Source of the DNA: Bacillota bacterium | GTDB taxonomy: Bacteria > Bacillota > Clostridia > Acetivibrionales > Acetivibrionaceae | Direction of reading: 5' to 3' | Length of the DNA: 44,150 nt | NCBI GenBank assembly: GCA_023421115.1 | Contig: JAEZUI010000097.1 | Location: forward strand, 1 to 44,150 | Part shown: in pieces, positions 1 through 8,524 of the stretch | Layout of the letters: every line of letters starts with the position of its first letter | Numbering within the stretch: the first letter of the stretch is position 1 | Made by a program: the position numbers and the translations under genes | The notes under the pieces: model-generated | The model's input: the letters and a program-made list of their open reading frames with translations, nothing else | Told to the model about the DNA's origin: nothing | The model's database searches: none

Positions 1-2
1 GG

Positions 3-131
3 TGCAAGGAGATTGAGTATGTAGAATTTAATCGATATATATTTAAGAAGCTTACAAGAGTCGATATAAACTGGATAATAAAGCATTGTGATATTAAGCT
101 TCAGGAGTACTATGAAAAGAGGAAGTTTTGA
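3..131 (+). CDS. C-terminal end of an unidentified protein (5' truncated by window edge)
   Basis: A reading frame is open from the left edge and stops at TGA 129-131, giving the last 42 residues of a protein that begins outside the window. The fragment is rich in Lys, Tyr and Glu and ends in EKRKF. No motif allows a family call. The RDD gene follows after 137 bases, in the same orientation. Confidence 0.4.
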   Translation, partial: CKEIEYVEFNRYIFKKLTRVDINWIIKHCDIKLQEYYEKRKF

Positions 132-268
132 TAAAGCTGTATTAAAAATTCATTCTTTTTTGGAGAATACGATGATGGTGATTAAATGTTAATGTAGGAG
201 CAAAAGCACTTTCGGATAGCTTGATTTAGTAGATTTCATATGGTTACAATAAACTAGGAGGATGGAGA

Positions 269-1156
269 ATGTATTATTCTGGATTCTGGAGAAGATTTGC
301 TGCAAATTTAATTGATATGCTAATTCTGTTTCTCCTAGTTATTATGCTTGTAGCTATTGAAATGAAAGCTTTAGCTGGTGTTGTACCTTTGCTTTATTAT
401 GCCTTTTTTGAAAATTCTAATAATCAGGCTACATTAGGGAAAATGGCATTAGGAATAAAGGTAGTGGATTTAAATGGTAACAGAATTTCATTTATTGATG
501 CGATTGCAAGAACTTTATGCAAACCGATTTCAGCAATTTTTATGTTTGGATATATTATGGCTGCTTTTACAGATAAAAAGCAGGCATTTCATGATATTGT
601 GGTAGGTACATTTGTAGTTAAAAAAGTGGTAAATGATAATAAAGATATGGAGAGTGAAGTTGGGAATTTAAATGATAAAATTATAGGGATTGATGAGGGC
701 TGTCAATATAATTCAATACAAAGACCGATAAAGGTAAAAATTTTATCGGCTTTATTAATAGTATTTGGTTTGGGCTCTATACTAAACATTATTTTGATAT
801 ATAAATCTACAATAAGCCAATCAATTTTAAGCATTATAATACCTAGCTTAATTATTGCATCAGGTATTGGTATTGCCTGCCGAAAGAAGTGGGCATGGTG
901 GATTGGGTGCGCTGGTTTGACATGTTTATTAGTAACAGGAATAAATAACACTCTGAATTTGCCTATTAGTGTCGAACAAAAGTTGGGATTTATTCCATTT
1001 GCAAGTTTGCTTATGATCTTAGTTTTTTGGATATACAGCGAAGAGGTGGTAAATTACTTTGATATTGTGCTTAAGCCGGAATTTAGATGGTATATAATTC
1101 CCGGTATATTTTTATGTCTGTCCATGTTAATTATATTTGGTGGAAAACTAATTTAA
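269..1156 (+). CDS. RDD-family integral membrane protein with extra C-terminal membrane domain
   Basis: The first ~120 residues match the RDD family: GFWRRFAANLID opens the first membrane helix with the family's Arg and Asp, followed by QATLGKMALGIKVVD and the closing FHDIVVGTFVV. RDD proteins are small membrane proteins of mostly unknown role, some linked to ion transport. This one is 295 aa, longer than the usual ~150 aa; the extra C-terminal ~150 residues contain about four further hydrophobic segments. The start is fixed by a perfect AGGAGG at 256-261, seven bases before the ATG. The 394-aa unknown gene follows 136 bases later in the same direction. The family call is firm; the function is unknown. 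Confidence 0.8.
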   Translation: MYYSGFWRRFAANLIDMLILFLLVIMLVAIEMKALAGVVPLLYYAFFENSNNQATLGKMALGIKVVDLNGNRISFIDAIARTLCKPISAIFMFGYIMAAFTDKKQAFHDIVVGTFVVKKVVNDNKDMESEVGNLNDKIIGIDEGCQYNSIQRPIKVKILSALLIVFGLGSILNIILIYKSTISQSILSIIIPSLIIASGIGIACRKKWAWWIGCAGLTCLLVTGINNTLNLPISVEQKLGFIPFASLLMILVFWIYSEEVVNYFDIVLKPEFRWYIIPGIFLCLSMLIIFGGKLI

Positions 1157-1292
1157 GTGAATGAAGTACTTGATAAATAGCAGTTTGCGGGTAATATAAA
1201 GGCATAGTGAGGCTGGTATTAAGTATGAGAATAAGAAGATAAGATGGATGCAAGTAATTTAGTGCAAAATATAAACGTATGGGGGGGAAAAC

Positions 1293-2477
1293 ATGAATCC
1301 AGGAGAATATAGATTTACAGGCATTAAATACACGGATATAAATAGACCTTTATTTGGTAAGCTCTATGCTTCTGCATTTTATAGTCTGGAAGATAAATTT
1401 GTTCTAGAGATTCTTGCACCACATAGTTTGATGGATAGGCGTGAGTGTGAAGAAGAACAAACAGATTTAAATAATGGAGAGCGGTGGGCACAGAATAAGT
1501 TGAAATATGAAGGCTCAAAATGGCCGTTAGATAATGTAAATTATTACATAGAAATAAATGGCAGGAAAATTGGTGAAGGTTCAGTGATATCAACTGGCTG
1601 CAGATATGAGCCGGAGCGTAATGAAGAAAATGTGGCTGAAAAGGAAAATATAGAAGAAAATAAAACACTTGAAAGCTCTAGCGATAAAGCTTTAGATGAA
1701 AGTGAATTGAAAGTTGCTAGAACTGGAATTGATTTACCTAAAATATCAATAGCTGATTCACTAGATGAAATATTTAAGGATTTCCAAAATTACGTGATAG
1801 ATTCTCTTAAGGAGTTGGAGGTTTTTGATCTGGAGGATACAAATATTGAAGAAACGAGTCGTAAATTCGACGAAGAACGAGATAAAAAAGAAAGGGCCTT
1901 TTTTAGTAAATTTAGAGACGCTGTTGTAATTCCTGATTATCTTGAAAGGGAAGCTATGTTGATTTCAGATATAGGATTTAGGGAAAAAGATTTCGTGTTG
2001 GAAAATGGTAAAATAAATAGCTTAAAGTTTATAGTCAGAAGTAAAAGAAAATATTACTTGGTTCGAAAGAAATTCAATTTGAAATTTGGTGAAAATATAA
2101 AGACTCTTGGCAATGATTCTGAAGAATGGGGCAAGTTTGCGGATAAAATAATTGTTGAAGATATAGTGGAAAGCAGAAGAGATGATGGAATAATAAAAAA
2201 TATACCAGTCGGTAAAAAGGCGGTATTGATAAAATATGAAACTTTATACAATACCTCAGCTTACCCGATATTTTATACCACGGAGACTTTATTATCCAAT
2301 GAATTTCCGGATTTTTGTATTGATAGCACAAAACTTTTAGATGAGAAAGGGAAAAATGGATTTGATAAGTATGCAACCATTATCGGATACGTGGATGAGG
2401 AAGCTGAAGGCGTTGAATTTGAACTGTTTGATCTAATGATTGATTTTGAATGTAATAATGAATATGTATTGATATAG
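1293..2477 (+). CDS. Unrecognised 394-aa acidic cytoplasmic protein; parent of two remnants in this window
   Basis: I do not recognise this protein. It has no signal peptide or membrane segment. The N-terminal ~110 residues look like a compact beta-rich domain with a GRKIGEG turn; an acidic Glu/Asn/Lys-rich linker spans roughly 113-145; a second domain runs from about 150 to 394. The ATG is preceded by a G-run ribosome binding site at about 1281-1287. A rho-independent terminator follows at 2508. Two short pieces of this gene recur downstream: codons around 283-299 at 4939-4984, and the upstream leader joined directly to the 3' part at 8233-8298. It therefore once existed as several copies, and the later copies now frame the defence-like genes. 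Function unknown. Confidence 0.7.
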   Translation: MNPGEYRFTGIKYTDINRPLFGKLYASAFYSLEDKFVLEILAPHSLMDRRECEEEQTDLNNGERWAQNKLKYEGSKWPLDNVNYYIEINGRKIGEGSVISTGCRYEPERNEENVAEKENIEENKTLESSSDKALDESELKVARTGIDLPKISIADSLDEIFKDFQNYVIDSLKELEVFDLEDTNIEETSRKFDEERDKKERAFFSKFRDAVVIPDYLEREAMLISDIGFREKDFVLENGKINSLKFIVRSKRKYYLVRKKFNLKFGENIKTLGNDSEEWGKFADKIIVEDIVESRRDDGIIKNIPVGKKAVLIKYETLYNTSAYPIFYTTETLLSNEFPDFCIDSTKLLDEKGKNGFDKYATIIGYVDEEAEGVEFELFDLMIDFECNNEYVLI

Positions 2478-2507
2478 AGAAACGTAGGACTTAATGTTTT
2501 ATAGCAC

Positions 2508-2541
2508 AAAAAATGTCCCATTTTTAAAGGACATTTTTTTT
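2508..2541 (+). terminator. Rho-independent terminator of the 394-aa gene
   Basis: The 8-bp stem AAATGTCC (2511-2518) / GGACATTT (2529-2536) has a 10-nt loop and runs into a T-tract, about 30 bases after the stop codon at 2477. Confidence 0.85.
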
Positions 2542-2656
2542 ATAAATAATGTTTTTTACAACTTACAATGTTAATTTCATTATCTTCAATTCTGTAAATA
2601 AGTCTGTGTTCATCTGTTATACGCCTTGATAATAATGAATATATGTTTAACCATAT
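2540..2656 (-). pseudogene. Remnant of a YoeB/Txe-family toxin (C-terminal end only)
   Basis: Read on the minus strand, 2629 to 2540 encodes SRRITDEHRLIYRI followed by a CKKHYL ending and a stop. This is the conserved tail of the YoeB/Txe RelE-superfamily mRNA interferases, which carry SRRI.DEHRLVY and a terminal HY. The frame stays open to about 2656, but the residues upstream of SRRI no longer resemble YoeB, and the N-terminal half and any YefM antitoxin are absent. The stop codon lies inside the T-tract of the terminator on the other strand. It is a decayed toxin-antitoxin module at the left edge of the defence-like island. Confidence 0.75.
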
Positions 2657-2737
2657 GAGTATACTATAATTGAAAAACGATACAAAATGTACCGAAATAA
2701 CAATATAAAGTTGATAATCATATGGAGGTGTGTTATA

Positions 2738-4225
2738 ATGTTTAGCGTAGACATTATATCAATGAAGGAGTTTCATGATATGAAAGAAAGAATTGTTAGA
2801 ATACAAAAAATAGAGCTAATTAATTTGAAAAATGTGGGTAAGGGAACTATACAGTTTGCTTGCAATATGAAAGACGATATTTTTGAAGACAAGGCAGATT
2901 TGTTAGGTATATATGGACAAAATGGTTCTGGTAAAACGGCACTAATTTATGCTTTAGGACTATTTAAAAGTTTGATAATGGGTAATAAACTAGGGAAAGA
3001 CTGTGCTAATTATATTAAGTTTGGAAAGGAAAGTGCAACATGTGCATTTGAACTTAGCATAATTGATGCTGATAAACAGCGGTTTAAGATGGTATATGAA
3101 TTTGAATTAAAGAGAAATGAAGTAGAGGTGGAACAGACAGATTTACTTGAATTAGATGAAGATGAAAAGGATGAGGATAGAGAAAACCAAGTCTACGTAT
3201 CAATGGAAAAAGTGAGTATGTCTACGCTGGTTGGTGGAAAATGGTCAAAATTAACACCAGTATTAAGCTATTGTGAGGAAGAAGATAATATATTATCACC
3301 TAAAATCAGATTATCTCAATTGATATCAGGAGATAAGAAGATTGAAGATGAACTTAGAGTGACAAAGTTGTTAATGAAAAAGTCATCAAAATCATTTTTG
3401 TTTTCTAAAGAATTAAATAAGATTATTCAAAATAGTAAGATGGATGCTGAGTATAAGAGCATTATTAATATTTTACATGAATATGCAACCTATAATTTGC
3501 ATGTTATCAGTAATGCTCAAACTGGAATTATTAATGCCAATATTGCTCTTCCGTTTTCTTTTGTTCTAAAGGAAAAAGATAGCTTTGCGTTATTAAAGGG
3601 AAGTTTAAATTTAAATGGGACATCGATAATACCTTTAAAGTTTTTTGATTCTATTACTGAAAAGATGGAAATGATTAATTTAGTATTAATAGAAATAATT
3701 CCAGGTTTGACAATTAGCTTGAAAAAGCTTGGAACAAGAATTGACAAAAATAATGAGGAAATCGTATTAGCACAAATCATTGCTATTAGAGGGGAAACTC
3801 AAATTCCACTGAAATATGAGTCTGATGGGATTAAGAAACTTGTTTCGATTCTATATGGATTAATTATGGTTTTTAATAATTCATCTACAACATTAGCGGT
3901 TGATGAATTTGATTCTGGCATTTTTGAATATTTACTAGGTGAGATATTAAAGGTAGTTGAGGAGAATGGAAAAGGTCAATTGATTTTCACTTCCCATAAC
4001 TTAAGACCACTTGAAGTTATAAATAAGAAAAATATAATGGTTACGACAACTAATGAAAACAATAGATATATTAGATTTAAAAATGTTAAAACAAATAACA
4101 ATTTTAGAGATTTATATTTTCATGATATTATTTTGGGAGGACAAAATGAGTGCATATACGAGACGACTAATCCGTATATGATTCGCAGAGCCTTTAGAAT
4201 GGCAGGTCATGAAGATGGCGAATAA
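2738..4225 (+). CDS. AAA15/OLD-like ATPase, first gene of a two-gene ATPase-TOPRIM module
   Basis: This 495-aa protein has a Walker A motif GQNGSGKT (residues 60-67) close to the N-terminus, preceded by KIELINLKNVGKGTIQF, a layout typical of ABC/SMC-like ATPases of the AAA15 and OLD group. A Walker B motif LAVDEFD lies at about 386-392 and a switch histidine in FTSHN follows. A longer frame begins at 2687, but the ATG at 2738 has a strong GGAGGTG (2724-2730) seven bases upstream, so I start there. The 3' end overlaps the TOPRIM-like gene by 17 bases, implying translational coupling. Such ATPases partner TOPRIM nucleases in OLD, PARIS and AbiL-type anti-phage systems. Assignment to one named system is not possible from sequence inspection alone. 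Confidence 0.8.
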   Translation: MFSVDIISMKEFHDMKERIVRIQKIELINLKNVGKGTIQFACNMKDDIFEDKADLLGIYGQNGSGKTALIYALGLFKSLIMGNKLGKDCANYIKFGKESATCAFELSIIDADKQRFKMVYEFELKRNEVEVEQTDLLELDEDEKDEDRENQVYVSMEKVSMSTLVGGKWSKLTPVLSYCEEEDNILSPKIRLSQLISGDKKIEDELRVTKLLMKKSSKSFLFSKELNKIIQNSKMDAEYKSIINILHEYATYNLHVISNAQTGIINANIALPFSFVLKEKDSFALLKGSLNLNGTSIIPLKFFDSITEKMEMINLVLIEIIPGLTISLKKLGTRIDKNNEEIVLAQIIAIRGETQIPLKYESDGIKKLVSILYGLIMVFNNSSTTLAVDEFDSGIFEYLLGEILKVVEENGKGQLIFTSHNLRPLEVINKKNIMVTTTNENNRYIRFKNVKTNNNFRDLYFHDIILGGQNECIYETTNPYMIRRAFRMAGHEDGE

Positions 4226-4904
4226 GAAAAAAATTGTTCTCTTTATTGTTGAGGGAATTAATGATAAAACGTGCTTAGCATTGTGTATGGACCAACTTCT
4301 TGATAATAATACGGTTCGTTTTGAAATTACAGATGGCGATATTACGACACAATACGGTAATAATTCTAGTAATATAGCGGCCAAAGTTGGAGATATTGTA
4401 AGAAAATTTAGTGGGAGAATTTTTAAGCCAACGGATTTTCTTGAAGTTGTTCATCTTGTGGACATGGATGGCGCATATATTCCTGATGAAAATATAGTAG
4501 AAAGTACATATGAAAAAAACATATATAGTGACGAAAAAATCTTTACATCTAAAGTTCAAAGTACGATTAACAGAAACCATCAAAAGCAAGAGATTCTTTG
4601 TAAAATGATAGGATTAAATAAAGTTTGGGGAAGCATTCCATATAGTGTTTATTACTTTTCGTGCAATATGGATCATGTTCTGCACAATGAAGCTAATTTG
4701 AGCAGAACGGATAAAGATAAATTTGCAACAGAGTTTGAAAGTGAATTTTTTGGAAAGCCAGAAAAATTTGTTAAGTTTTTTAATAAGGCAGAGTTTGTGG
4801 TAAAAGGTGCTTATGGAGAAACTTGGGAATTTATTAAAGCAGGAACAAATTCATTGAAGAGATATTCGAATTTCGCAGTATATTTGAATGAAAAACTAGG
4901 TTAA
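4209..4904 (+). CDS. TOPRIM-like (DUF4435/OLD-type) putative nuclease partner of the ATPase
   Basis: The 231-aa product opens with IVLFIVEGINDK (Glu15), the acidic first motif of TOPRIM domains, and has a DMDG motif (Asp85, Asp87) after a hydrophobic strand, which corresponds to the DxD metal-binding motif. This is the arrangement of OLD and DUF4435-type nucleases. There is no signal peptide or membrane segment. The start overlaps the ATPase gene by 17 bases; a second in-frame ATG at 4215 also lies in the overlap. With the ATPase it forms a compact two-gene unit. By analogy, the ATPase would sense infection or DNA state and license this nuclease to act on nucleic acid. That activity is inferred. 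The protein is shorter than typical AriB proteins, so it may be a distinct family. Confidence 0.65.
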   Translation: MKMANKKKIVLFIVEGINDKTCLALCMDQLLDNNTVRFEITDGDITTQYGNNSSNIAAKVGDIVRKFSGRIFKPTDFLEVVHLVDMDGAYIPDENIVESTYEKNIYSDEKIFTSKVQSTINRNHQKQEILCKMIGLNKVWGSIPYSVYYFSCNMDHVLHNEANLSRTDKDKFATEFESEFFGKPEKFVKFFNKAEFVVKGAYGETWEFIKAGTNSLKRYSNFAVYLNEKLG

Positions 4905-4938
4905 TGTTTGGGGCAATGCTAGAAACTCACAATGATGA

Positions 4939-4984
4939 CGGATAAAATTATTGAAGACATAGCGGAAAGCAGAAAAGATGATGG
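4939..4984 (+). pseudogene. Fragment of the 394-aa gene between two defence modules
   Basis: This stretch matches 2140-2188 of the 394-aa gene at 42 of 46 bases with one 3-base gap. Its reading frame, DKIIEDIAESRKDDG, parallels the parent's DKIIVEDIVESRRDDG and then stops at 5001-5003, right at the start of the helicase gene. It is a relic of a second copy lost when the flanking genes arrived or recombined. Confidence 0.8.
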
Positions 4985-5011
4985 CAAATTACAGAGTATA
5001 TGAGGTGGATT

Positions 5012-8000
5012 ATGTCAGGGCTATCGTTTGGAATCTATGAGCAGATAATTAATCAAATTATATATAATAGTCTTAGCGAACTTGACAAGGAATGCTTTTA
5101 TACTGATTCGATAGATGCTGCAGAGTCTTCAAAGGTTTTGTCTGAATATTTAGCACGTATAATAAGAGAAGTATTTGACTATATTGATGATTCTGAGACT
5201 CAGGTAGAGAACCGAGTGGCTTTATGTAATAGTATTATCGGACATATTGTTCATTGTGTTGAAAAGGGTGAATTTAGTTTTAAAAATAGTGAGGGTTTTA
5301 CAAAGAGGTTAAAAGGTTTCTTTGTCCAACAAAAAGCAGAAGTACTGTTAGCTCTAATGGATAAAAGGCAACAAAAGCTGATTGGCAGGGATAAAATTGT
5401 GAGACCAGATACATCTATTGCCGAAAATTCGCTTTTTACTGGGGCTGTACATGAGCCAAGTATGATTTCTGAAATTAAGAAAGAAATAATTAGCAGCGAC
5501 AGGATTGACTTTCTTATTTCGTTTATTAAATGGAGTGGGCTAAGGCTTATTATGAATGAGCTTAAGGAGTTTGCTGCGAGTGGTGGGAAGCTGAGAATTA
5601 TTACTACATCTTATATGGGTGCTACTGATTTTAAGGCTGTAGAACAATTGGCGAAGCTTCCGAATACGGAGATAAAAATTTCGTATGATACTGAAAGAAC
5701 CAGGCTCCATGCAAAGACCTATGTTTTTTGGAGAGATACGGGATTTAGCACCGTTTATATAGGTTCATCAAATATGTCTGAGTCTGCAATGACAAGTGGA
5801 CTAGAATGGAATATAAAGCTTTCACAATATGACTCGAGTGACATTTTAGATAAGATTGAGGCGACGTTTGAAGCATATTGGAATAATGCTGAGTTTGTCA
5901 TTTTTAAACCTGAACTTGACTCGGTTAGACTGAGGAGGGCGTTAAGATCAGAACGTGCGTATAGCCAGAGTGAAGCCTCTGGATTTTTATTTAACTTTGA
6001 TATAAAGCCGTACTACTTCCAGCAGGAGATTTTAGATAAATTAAAAGCAGAGAGGGAAGTACATGGATTATATAGAAATTTGGTTGTGGCTGCAACAGGC
6101 ACCGGTAAAACTGTAATTGCTGCTTTTGACTACAAGAATTTTTGTAAAGAGAATCCTGGTAAAGAAAACAGGTTGTTATTTGTTGCACATAGAAAAGAGA
6201 TTTTGGCTCAAAGTATGGCATGTTTTAGGGGGATATTAAAAGATTTGAATTTTGGTTCAATGATGGTTGGAGGTATTAAGCCAGATAGCATTGAGCACCT
6301 TTTTGTATCAATCCAATCCTTTAATTCTAAGGAACTTACGGAAGCAACACCACGGGATTTTTACGATTTTATTATAATTGATGAATTCCACCACGCTGCT
6401 GCGCCATCGTATCAGGAGTTGCTAGAGTATTATAATCCAAAGGTGTTGCTAGGACTTACTGCTACGCCTGAAAGGGCAGATGGAAAAAGTATTTTTTCAT
6501 ACTTTGGAGGAAAGGTAGCGGCTGAAATCCGTTTGAACGAGGCGATTGAGAGAAAGCTACTTAACCCATTCCATTATTTTGGAGTTACTGATAGCATTGA
6601 TTTAAAAAATGTACGTTGGGTTAACGGAAAATACGATGAAAGTGAGCTTGAGAATATATATGTTTTTCAAAAGGCTGTAGCGGAAAAACGTGTTGGGTAC
6701 ATAATTAATTCGCTTGAGAGCTATTGCTGTGAACTTTCCGATATAATTGGTTTGGGCTTTTGTGTTTCAAAAAAACATGCTGAGTTTATGGCAAATATGT
6801 TTAATAAAGCAGGTATTCCCTCGGAATATCTTATATCAGAATCTAACGATGAAATAAGAGATAATGTAAAAAAACGTCTTAGCAGTAAAGAAATCAATTT
6901 TGTCTTTGTTGTGGATATATACAATGAAGGTGTTGATATTCCAGAGGTTAATACGGTTCTGTTTTTACGTCCAACAGAAAGCCTTACAGTATTCTTGCAG
7001 CAATTGGGGAGAGGTCTGAGATTGTGTGAGGGTAAGGAGGCTCTTACTGTTTTGGATTTTGTAGGTCAGGCACACAAAAAGTACAATTTTGAGGACAGGT
7101 TTAAAGCTCTTTTAACTAGGACAAGACGAAATGTTGAGCATGAGATAAAGGCTGGGTTTGTAAACGTTCCCAGAGGTTGTTCGATACAGCTTGAGAAGCA
7201 AGCGCAGGAGTATATATTAGAGAGCATTAAAAACTCTATCAATAACAGTGCTAACTTGAAAAAGAAGCTTTATGATCTCATTGAAACCAGACAGGAGTTA
7301 AGGGTAAAGGAGTTTTTCGAAAGTTACCATGTGAGTCCACAGGAGGTTTATAACAAAAAGATAACAGTATCAGGCCTTGCTTCAAAGGCAGGTTTAATAG
7401 AGGAAACATTTGATGACGAACGTGACAGTATGATGGCCTTGGCATTTGGAAGGTTATCATTTGCTAATTCCAGACGGTGGTTAAGCTTCCTGCAAGAAAT
7501 AATTTTGCAGATAAAAGAGACGAAAGGCGCTCCTATAAAGGAGATTAGTGTTGTAAAGAGAACTATGCTTGTCATGTTTTATTATACAATATGGGATAAG
7601 GGATTGGAGGATCTTAAAGGGCGGTTTGAGAATATTGAACAGGCGATATTCTGGGCAATAAACAAAGAATACATTTTTAATGAGTTAAGGGATTTGCTGG
7701 AGTATCAATATGAGAAGATTGAGGTCGTAGATCGGGAACTAGAAGGTATTGATAGTCCTGTAGACCTTTATTGCACATATACACTATCGCAGGTGCTTGC
7801 TGCACTTGGAAAGCATACTGAGACAAAGAAAAGTTCTTTTCGTGAAGGTGTTTTGTATATACCGGAAAGAAAACTTGATGTGTTTTTTGTTACATTAAAC
7901 AAATCAGAAAAGGATTATTCACCATCGACAATGTATCATGACTATTCAATAAATGAGGAGCTTTTTCACTGGCAATCTCAAAGTAGGACTACAGTGGAAT

Positions 8001-8209
8001 CTGTAACAGGCCAGAGGTATTTGAACCAGAATTCAAATGTGTTGTTTTTTGTAAGGGAGTACAAGAAAGACAATGGCTTTGCAGCACCATATACCTGTAT
8101 TGGACTTGCAGACTATGTAAGTCATTATGGCACAGCACCAATAAGCATTGTGTGGAGGATGAAGGATCAAATTCCTGGATTTGTTTTGAAAAAGACTGCG
8201 AAGGTGTAG
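5012..8209 (+). CDS. PLD-nuclease / superfamily II helicase / DUF3427 protein
   Basis: This 1065-residue multidomain protein has three parts. Residues ~135-295 form a phospholipase-D-like nuclease domain with LHAKTYVF (His233, Lys235) and GSSNMSESA. Residues ~335-700 form a superfamily II helicase with Walker A ATGTGKT (Lys366), a DEFHH box (Asp457), LGLTATPERAD and a QQLGRGLR motif VI (Arg667). The rest is the DUF3427-type C-terminal region. This architecture is known in standalone restriction or defence helicases; the likely role is ATP-driven DNA translocation coupled to cleavage of foreign DNA, which is inferred. A frame-extending ATG at 5000 exists, but the ATG at 5012 follows a GAGGTGG and gives MSGLSFGIYEQ, which looks like the family's usual beginning. 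No methylase or specificity subunit lies nearby. Confidence 0.85.
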   Translation: MSGLSFGIYEQIINQIIYNSLSELDKECFYTDSIDAAESSKVLSEYLARIIREVFDYIDDSETQVENRVALCNSIIGHIVHCVEKGEFSFKNSEGFTKRLKGFFVQQKAEVLLALMDKRQQKLIGRDKIVRPDTSIAENSLFTGAVHEPSMISEIKKEIISSDRIDFLISFIKWSGLRLIMNELKEFAASGGKLRIITTSYMGATDFKAVEQLAKLPNTEIKISYDTERTRLHAKTYVFWRDTGFSTVYIGSSNMSESAMTSGLEWNIKLSQYDSSDILDKIEATFEAYWNNAEFVIFKPELDSVRLRRALRSERAYSQSEASGFLFNFDIKPYYFQQEILDKLKAEREVHGLYRNLVVAATGTGKTVIAAFDYKNFCKENPGKENRLLFVAHRKEILAQSMACFRGILKDLNFGSMMVGGIKPDSIEHLFVSIQSFNSKELTEATPRDFYDFIIIDEFHHAAAPSYQELLEYYNPKVLLGLTATPERADGKSIFSYFGGKVAAEIRLNEAIERKLLNPFHYFGVTDSIDLKNVRWVNGKYDESELENIYVFQKAVAEKRVGYIINSLESYCCELSDIIGLGFCVSKKHAEFMANMFNKAGIPSEYLISESNDEIRDNVKKRLSSKEINFVFVVDIYNEGVDIPEVNTVLFLRPTESLTVFLQQLGRGLRLCEGKEALTVLDFVGQAHKKYNFEDRFKALLTRTRRNVEHEIKAGFVNVPRGCSIQLEKQAQEYILESIKNSINNSANLKKKLYDLIETRQELRVKEFFESYHVSPQEVYNKKITVSGLASKAGLIEETFDDERDSMMALAFGRLSFANSRRWLSFLQEIILQIKETKGAPIKEISVVKRTMLVMFYYTIWDKGLEDLKGRFENIEQAIFWAINKEYIFNELRDLLEYQYEKIEVVDRELEGIDSPVDLYCTYTLSQVLAALGKHTETKKSSFREGVLYIPERKLDVFFVTLNKSEKDYSPSTMYHDYSINEELFHWQSQSRTTVESVTGQRYLNQNSNVLFFVREYKKDNGFAAPYTCIGLADYVSHYGTAPISIVWRMKDQIPGFVLKKTAKV

Positions 8210-8232
8210 TAGAGATTGAACGAAAAGAGGAT

Positions 8233-8298
8233 AGTGCAAAATATAAACGTATGATGAGAAAGGGAAAAATGGATTCGATAAATATGTAACCATTATCG
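8233..8298 (+). pseudogene. Internally deleted relic of the 394-aa gene (leader joined to 3' part)
   Basis: 8233-8253 is identical over 21 bases to the leader of the 394-aa gene (1261-1281). It is joined directly to 8254-8298, which matches 2341-2385 near the 3' end of that gene at 42 of 45 positions. About 1.06 kb of the parent is missing at the junction. This shows that a third copy once stood here, immediately downstream of the helicase gene. Confidence 0.85.
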
Positions 8299-8524
8299 TC
8301 TTTCTTTAGTTGGTTGATAGATTTTAAAAGCTCATTATAGTATTTCCGGTTGCTCCTAATGTAGGGATTTTCTAAGAGATTATTATATTGTACAATATAA
8401 TGTACAATATAATAATTGGGTTTTGAACTTTAATCCACAAATGTATTGCAAAAATCAATATCGAATTTGCTTTATCTTTGGTATTTTTACAAACAATAAA
8501 GCACTAAACGTATACAAAATTATA
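8299..8524. other. AT-rich intergenic region between convergent genes
   Basis: Apart from the palindrome at 8381-8414, I see no gene, terminator with a clear T-tract, or recognisable remnant here. It separates the helicase from the minus-strand antitoxin. Confidence 0.5.
8381..8414. repeat. Perfect palindrome with an extra half-site (operator-like)
   Basis: ATTATATTGTACAATATAAT (8382-8401) is a perfect 20-bp palindrome, and a further GTACAATATAATA follows at once (8402-8414), so that 8381-8393 and 8402-8414 also form a 13-bp inverted pair. No T-tract follows, so it is not an obvious terminator. It could be an operator stranded after loss of its gene, or a recombination or protein-binding site. 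It lies 110 bases beyond the stop of the antitoxin gene. Confidence 0.6.

Noticed and set aside
8381..8414. Rho-independent terminator
   Set aside because: There is no T-tract after the stem on either strand and the stem is all A/T apart from the central GTAC.
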